NCBI GenBank assembly: GCA_903959115.1
Contig: CAJBVU010000314.1
Location: 1-8,851 of the forward strand
Direction of reading: 5' to 3'
DNA from: an uncultured Bacteroidota bacterium
Lineage (GTDB): Bacteria; Bacteroidota; Bacteroidia; NS11-12g; UBA955
Length of the DNA: 8,851 nt
The position numbers and the translations under genes are program-made. Under the pieces are notes generated by a model. The model ran no database searches. It saw only the letters and a list, made by a program, of their open reading frames with translations, and was not told the origin of the DNA. This document shows positions 4,535-8,851 of this stretch, piece after piece. The stretch's first letter is position 1, and each line of letters starts with the position of its first letter.

Positions 4535-6937
4535 TTAGTTCAATACGATTGTTTTCACCGCAATTTTGGTACTTGACTTATCAGTCAATTCCATGCGATA
4601 TACACCTACAGAAGACCATGATTTCAAATCAATGGTATATACCTGCTGATTGATGGCTTGTGTATAAACAACGGCACCTACACTGTTGTAAATATTTACA
4701 GTGTAACCAGCGAAGTCGCTGTAGTTACCATTGTCGATTGTCAATTGATTTTGCGCTGGATTAGGATAGACTTTGATCAACTGACCTTTGTCCAAGCTGC
4801 TCACTTTTACAGAGAAACGCACCAACAATGTATCGGTTACCTTCACGCTCTTGAAAGCGATACAAGAATCAACGATAGCAATCTTTACAGTGTTTGAAGT
4901 ATCGATGCATACGTTTGTAAAAGCGATCACCTTCACCGATTGTTGGTGGTTCTTCAAGGCAACAGATTTCACTGTCAAATTCTTGGTATTAGCACCCACG
5001 TATTTGGCGTTTGCTGCAGGCAATTGTTGCATACCCAAATCCAAATCAGTGTGCCATGCAAACTTAGCAGCAGTGTCGTTCACGGCTACAGAGAATTTCG
5101 CGTCTGAACCAATGGTTTGATTTGCATTGCTAGGCTGGGTAGTAATCAAAGTACAAGCCTTGAACAAAGTGGTCAATTTCGCTGTAGCACTTGTGTCCTT
5201 GCACCAACGAGTGTTAACCAAACAACGATACAATTCACCATTGTTGCTCATAGTTACAGACTTCACAGTCAAACTGTCGTTATTGGCACCTGCGTATTTT
5301 AATCCGTTAGTAACAGAAGCAAAACCGGCACCTTTATTCAACTGCCAATTGTAAGTTGCATCGATATCAGGATAAGTTACGAAAAAAGAAGCGTCATTAC
5401 CAGATTTCACGGTAACTGAAGCCGCATCAGTAGAAATGTTATCACATGCAGCGTAGGTTCCAATGTTGTTCAACAAAGTTGCAGAATAATCACTGCTACC
5501 AATCAAATCAGCATTGCCACTAACAGGCCTAAAGTCAGGAGCGGTAGAATTTTTAGGATCAACCAAAATCAAACCAGTGCTGTACTTGGCTTTATCAACC
5601 ATGTTCGCATTACCACTCAACTTGATCCAAGCGTCCAATGCAGATGGTGTATTTTTAGAATCCACTTCGGCAAGGCCCGTATTCGTTGAACCAGAGGCAG
5701 CAGCAGCAGCAGTATTTGCGATGTAGTTATTGCGGAACAAGTTACCCTTTTCACTGATAGTGCTAGACTTCACACCAGCAGCAACGATGGTACTGTCACC
5801 GTCAAACATAATAAAGTTACGGTATCCAATAAATATAGAGTTCACGATGCTCAAACGGCTGTTACGACGGATACGCGCACCACGACGGAAAGCACCTTTT
5901 TGAGTTGCAGTTAAGTCGTTGTAAGTTTTATCCAATGATACTGGACCAACACAGGTAATGTTTGAGAAAACAGCAGCAGTGTAAGGCGTTTTGCCAGAAC
6001 CGGCCGCATCGTTATCGCTTTCAAAAGTTTCAGATGTAGATGCACCTGAAGTCGCATTCCAAGACAAATCAAAGTAACTGGTGTCGCGAACAGCAATACC
6101 AAATTGCACCGTTCCACGATAACCAAAATCCGTATCGAAATCGTCATCCGTAGTTTTGTACGATACGATTTTCTTACAGTTTACAGTTCCACCAAACCAC
6201 TCAAAAGCATCATCGTTACCGAAAGAAGTTTGTACACCTTCGATGGTTGTCGCTGACCCCACAGAACCCATGGTTAATGAGTTTACTTCTTTGTTGGGTT
6301 CGAAAGCCAAACCTGCAAATTCAATACGTACATATTTGATGCTACCAGAATTGTCCTTATCATCGTTACCACCAAACTTACCCAATGCGTTATTTACAGA
6401 TACGTTGTTGAAACCTTCCAACTGAACATCAGAACCTTGGTTGTTTACGGCCTTACCGCAAATCACCAAACCACCCCAGTCACCGCGATCTCTAAATCCA
6501 GCAGCCTTGCTAGAAGTCATTACAACTGGCTTGGTGTTAGTTCCTTGGATATCAATCATACCACCACGCTCAACAACAATCGTTGCATAATTCTTGGGAG
6601 TTGCAGCCAAATTGGCCTCACCGCGAATCACAGTACCCGCAGGGATCACCAACTTTCCACCGCTTTCTACTACCAACATACTTTTCAATAAATACACAGT
6701 TTTTGCGTCTAAGGTAACAGTGGTAGAAATTTTCTTAATGCTACTCGCATCGTTCAATGTTACAGTATCTGTAACCGAAGCATAACTTGCATTCTTTGGA
6801 TTCCACTCGGTCCAACCTTTGGTCCAATCCTTAGAAGCATCACGGTGCAATGCACCCACATAGTTCACCTTTTCGATGACTTGAGCCGACAATGCACTCG
6901 TTGCAGCAAGGAGTGCGATAAATGTAATTTTTTTCAT
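4535..6937 (-). CDS. Secreted beta-helix/Ig-like protein with T9SS type A sorting domain
   Basis: This 800-residue exported protein has no recognised activity. Residues 1-18 are a signal peptide (MKK, hydrophobic stretch, SALSA/Q cleavage). Residues about 80-490 look like a right-handed parallel beta-helix: repeated short beta-strand and Gly/Asn turn patterns such as VVESGGKLVIPAGTVIRGE, VVERGGMIDIQG and SIKYVRIEFAGLAF. Acidic patches NDDKDN (190-196) and TTDDDFDTDFG (262-272) could bind Ca2+. Residues about 498-692 hold two tandem Ig-like modules that repeat YxGAN...LTVKSV and the C-x-DTS-x-T-x-K motif about 97-98 residues apart. Residues about 720-800 are a type A sorting domain (IKVYPNPAQNQLTID...VNIYNSVGAVVY...GVYRMELTD), which directs outer-membrane passage through T9SS and surface attachment or release. 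The gene stands alone, with its own terminator and a 200-bp upstream gap. Adhesion or polymer binding is conceivable, but no catalytic motif is visible. Confidence 0.88.
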   Translation of the reverse strand: MKKITFIALLAATSALSAQVIEKVNYVGALHRDASKDWTKGWTEWNPKNASYASVTDTVTLNDASSIKKISTTVTLDAKTVYLLKSMLVVESGGKLVIPAGTVIRGEANLAATPKNYATIVVERGGMIDIQGTNTKPVVMTSSKAAGFRDRGDWGGLVICGKAVNNQGSDVQLEGFNNVSVNNALGKFGGNDDKDNSGSIKYVRIEFAGLAFEPNKEVNSLTMGSVGSATTIEGVQTSFGNDDAFEWFGGTVNCKKIVSYKTTDDDFDTDFGYRGTVQFGIAVRDTSYFDLSWNATSGASTSETFESDNDAAGSGKTPYTAAVFSNITCVGPVSLDKTYNDLTATQKGAFRRGARIRRNSRLSIVNSIFIGYRNFIMFDGDSTIVAAGVKSSTISEKGNLFRNNYIANTAAAAASGSTNTGLAEVDSKNTPSALDAWIKLSGNANMVDKAKYSTGLILVDPKNSTAPDFRPVSGNADLIGSSDYSATLLNNIGTYAACDNISTDAASVTVKSGNDASFFVTYPDIDATYNWQLNKGAGFASVTNGLKYAGANNDSLTVKSVTMSNNGELYRCLVNTRWCKDTSATAKLTTLFKACTLITTQPSNANQTIGSDAKFSVAVNDTAAKFAWHTDLDLGMQQLPAANAKYVGANTKNLTVKSVALKNHQQSVKVIAFTNVCIDTSNTVKIAIVDSCIAFKSVKVTDTLLVRFSVKVSSLDKGQLIKVYPNPAQNQLTIDNGNYSDFAGYTVNIYNSVGAVVYTQAINQQVYTIDLKSWSSVGVYRMELTDKSSTKIAVKTIVLN
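4862..5446 (-). repeat. Two tandem ~97-residue Ig-like modules within the T9SS-sorted protein
   Basis: Cys498, Cys595 and Cys692 are each 97 residues apart and mark the module borders. Between them the modules share a core Trp (531 and 628), KYxGANxxxLTVKSV (from 547 and 645) and CxDTSxTxK (from 579 and 677). The first module also has Cys572, which the second lacks. The pattern indicates an internal duplication that has since diverged. Confidence 0.75.
5698..5712 (-). repeat. Short triplet repeat, five CTG units on the coding strand
   Basis: Five CAG units on the plus strand (CTG on the coding strand) lie in the T9SS-sorted protein gene and encode most of the run AAAAA at residues 410-414. 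This is a small in-frame microsatellite in what looks like a surface loop; length change would alter the protein only by whole residues. Confidence 0.6.
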
Positions 6938-7137
6938 AGTATTAACTACAAATCAAGGCCAGTAAAATTTCCGTTGAGTCAACAAAAGTTTGCATTTATA
7001 TAACTATAATATCACCTGTGCTTTAGCATATCTAAAATTGCGTAACAATTAAATAACCTCAAACAAACAATTACAAAATTCATGGTCTCAAAACTAGTTC
7101 ATCGCAATGTTTTCTTATATTTACCGCACAAAACACT
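6938..7137. other. 200-bp divergent intergenic region
   Basis: This A/T-rich spacer lies between the divergent T9SS-protein and formate-tetrahydrofolate ligase genes and must carry both promoters. I find no perfect TAnnTTTG on either strand. The closest are TATATTTA (7116-7123, plus), 14 bases before the ligase ATG, and AACTTTTG (6990 to 6983, minus). A small palindrome GTTGAGTCAAC (6973-6983) overlaps the latter. I see no open reading frame, structural RNA or riboswitch here. Confidence 0.4.
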
Positions 7138-8802
7138 ATGCTCACAGACATTGAAATTGCCCAACAGGCACAGCTGAAGCGCATCGAAGCGATTGCAACA
7201 GACAATAACGTTGATCCAGAAATTTTAGAACAATACGGAAAATACAAGGCCAAGGTCGATTTTGTTCCCAATCAGTTGCAAATCAGCCAAGGCAAACTAA
7301 TCTTGGTAACTGCCACCACGCCCAATAAAAGCGGTAGCGGTAAAACAACCACTTCTGTGGCATTGGCCCAAGGTTTAAATCATATCGGCAAAAAAGCAAT
7401 CGTCGCTCTGCGCGAACCCTCACTCGGACCTTGTTTTGGAATGAAAGGTGGTGCCGCTGGCGGTGGATACTCACAAGTACTGCCTATGGAAGACATCAAC
7501 TTGCACTTCACAGGCGATTTTCACGCAATCACTTCGGCAAATAACACCATTGCCGCGTTGCTCGATAACTACCACTATAATAACCAAGGCACACCAAACG
7601 GATTAAAGCGAATTTTATGGCGCCGTGTGATGGACGTCAACGATCGCAGTTTGCGTATGATCAATTCTGGCATGGGCGGATCGGCCAATGGCATTCCAAC
7701 CGAAACTGGATTCGATATCACTCCAGCTTCTGAAATTATGGCGATTTTATGCCTAAGCACAAGTTTGGAAGACTTACGCAATCGCATCGACTCCATTTTA
7801 TTGGGTTATAAGTACGATGGCGCTCCTTTCACCATGAAAGATTTGGGTGCAACGGGTGCAATTCTGATTTTGTTGAAAGACGCAATCAAGCCAAACTTGG
7901 TTCAAACCTTAGAAGGCGGTGCTGCGTTTGTTCATGGCGGACCATTTGCAAATATCGCACACGGTTGTAACAGTATCATGGCGACATGGGCTGCATTGCA
8001 ATATGGCGAATACGCAGTTACCGAAGCGGGTTTTGGATCTGACTTGGGCGCTGAGAAATTTTTAAATATCAAATGCAGAGCTGCCGGAATCACTCCAGCC
8101 GCAACTGTTTTGGTCACCACAACCCAGAGCTTGAAGCTTCATGGTGGCTGTCCAGAAAAGGAAATCAAATTGCCAAACAAAGAGGCCTTGGAAAAGGGAT
8201 TATTGAACTTGGAACGACATGTAAATAACCTCCAGCAATTCGGTCAGACCGTTGTTGTAGCGTTGAACCGCTTCCATTTTGATACCGAAGATGAATTGCA
8301 AATGATTTCAGGATGGTGTTCAGCGCAAAATGCGCACTACGCCGAAAACCAAGGATTTGCTAAAGGTGGCGAAGGCGCAGCTGATTTGGCTCGCAAGGTG
8401 GTTGAAATCGTAGAGAAATACCCAAGTAAACCAATCAATCACACCTACGAATTGACGGATTCCGTGGCTGATAAGTTGAACAAAATCGTTCAAAAGGTGT
8501 ACGGTGGAAACGCTGCGATCATGTCTGAAGCGGCAAAGAAAAGCTTGAAGGAAATCGATGCGTTGGGTGCCAACAATTGGCCGGTATGTATTGCTAAAAC
8601 TCAGTTTTCATTCACCGAAAATGCCAAGCAAGTAGGTAGTGCAACCAACTTCAATATCACCATTCAAAAATTGATCGTGAATGCAGGAGCAAGATTTGTT
8701 GTCGCCGTAGCCGGAGACATCATGCGCATGCCAGGCCTTCCTAAGGAGCCAGCTGCGATGGGAATGGATGTGAAAGACGGGATTATTACTGGATTGAGCT
8801 AA
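7138..8802 (+). CDS. fhs: Formate-tetrahydrofolate ligase (10-formyl-THF synthetase)
   Basis: This cytosolic enzyme joins formate to tetrahydrofolate with ATP, giving 10-formyl-THF for purine and other one-carbon synthesis. The protein has 554 residues, normal for the monofunctional bacterial form. DIEIAQQAQLKRI at residues 4-16 matches the usual family N-terminus and supports this start. The phosphate-binding loop TPNKSGSGKTT (61-71) aligns without gaps to the family TPTPAGEGKTT. GMKGGAAGGGY (101-111) is the first family signature, within REPSLGPCFGMKGG and LPMEDINLHFTGDFHAITSA. The second signature, classically VATxRALKxHGG, reads VTTTQSLKLHGG (326-337). The C-terminal GDIMRMPGLPKEPAA block is intact, so the gene is complete. 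It faces away from the T9SS gene and appears to stand alone, since only 49 bases follow. No Shine-Dalgarno sequence precedes the ATG. The function is secure. Use of formate from aromatic or tryptophan catabolism is possible but not shown. Confidence 0.97.
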   Translation: MLTDIEIAQQAQLKRIEAIATDNNVDPEILEQYGKYKAKVDFVPNQLQISQGKLILVTATTPNKSGSGKTTTSVALAQGLNHIGKKAIVALREPSLGPCFGMKGGAAGGGYSQVLPMEDINLHFTGDFHAITSANNTIAALLDNYHYNNQGTPNGLKRILWRRVMDVNDRSLRMINSGMGGSANGIPTETGFDITPASEIMAILCLSTSLEDLRNRIDSILLGYKYDGAPFTMKDLGATGAILILLKDAIKPNLVQTLEGGAAFVHGGPFANIAHGCNSIMATWAALQYGEYAVTEAGFGSDLGAEKFLNIKCRAAGITPAATVLVTTTQSLKLHGGCPEKEIKLPNKEALEKGLLNLERHVNNLQQFGQTVVVALNRFHFDTEDELQMISGWCSAQNAHYAENQGFAKGGEGAADLARKVVEIVEKYPSKPINHTYELTDSVADKLNKIVQKVYGGNAAIMSEAAKKSLKEIDALGANNWPVCIAKTQFSFTENAKQVGSATNFNITIQKLIVNAGARFVVAVAGDIMRMPGLPKEPAAMGMDVKDGIITGLS

Positions 8803-8851
8803 ATAGATATGCCGTAAGGGCAAATTATTATGGTATAAAAGGAAGGCCCCG

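Noticed and set aside
5911..6147. Overlapping small reading frames on both strands inside the large genes
   Set aside because: They lie in other frames of well-supported coding sequences and show no recognisable protein features or start signals of their own.
6973..6990. AACTTTTG near-match -7 box and the palindrome GTTGAGTCAAC upstream of the T9SS gene
   Set aside because: The box lacks the leading T and the palindrome arms are only 5 bases; not enough to call a promoter or operator.
7116..7123. TATATTTA as the -7 box of the formate-tetrahydrofolate ligase gene
   Set aside because: It misses the final G of TAnnTTTG and has no TTG at 17-23 bases upstream; in such A/T-rich sequence a near match is expected by chance.
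7318..7350. An insertion in the phosphate-binding loop of Fhs
   Set aside because: On a gap-free alignment TPNKSGSGKTT matches TPTPAGEGKTT residue for residue; only substitutions are present.
8815..8851. Inverted repeat TGCC/GGCA after fhs and the GC-rich end of the window as a terminator
   Set aside because: The stem is 4 bp without a T-run, and the window ends before any further structure can be judged.

Overview
The window reads as a chromosomal segment of a member of the Bacteroidota. Three things point there: a large secreted protein ending in a type IX secretion (T9SS) type A sorting domain, promoter boxes of the Bacteroidota form TAnnTTTG upstream of several genes, and a general lack of Shine-Dalgarno sequences. 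The species cannot be named from the sequence alone.

Layout from left to right. (1) 23-673, minus: a small OmpA-family, probably lipid-anchored, cell-envelope protein with its own promoter. (2) 821-3603, minus: a compact catabolic operon transcribed mhpD > mhpF > mhpE (2-oxopent-4-enoate hydratase, acylating acetaldehyde dehydrogenase, 4-hydroxy-2-oxovalerate aldolase). The gene order is that of the E. coli mhp operon. mhpF and mhpE overlap by 4 bases (ATGA). (3) 3657-4421, plus: a divergent 2-oxo-3-hexenedioate (4-oxalocrotonate) decarboxylase, homologous to mhpD. The 53-bp gap between the two holds back-to-back promoter boxes. (4) 4535-6937, minus: an 800-residue secreted beta-helix/Ig-like/T9SS-sorting protein, followed by a clear intrinsic terminator. 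(5) 7138-8802, plus: formate-tetrahydrofolate ligase. No intergenic stretch exceeds 300 bases; the longest, 6938-7137, holds no site I can support.

Together the four catabolic genes encode the whole lower end of a meta-cleavage pathway: 4-oxalocrotonate > 2-oxopent-4-enoate > 4-hydroxy-2-oxovalerate > pyruvate + acetaldehyde > acetyl-CoA. No ring-cleavage dioxygenase, semialdehyde dehydrogenase, tautomerase or deaminase lies in the window, so the upstream substrate is not shown. Catechol-type aromatics, or tryptophan via 3-hydroxyanthranilate and 2-aminomuconate, are both possible.

I found no mobile element, CRISPR array, RNA gene or evident new system. The points most worth a second look are the shared divergent promoter region, the strong ribosome-binding site at the mhpF/mhpE overlap, the hairpin between mhpD and mhpF, the altered glycine-rich loop of the decarboxylase, and the cysteine-spaced tandem Ig-like modules of the secreted protein.
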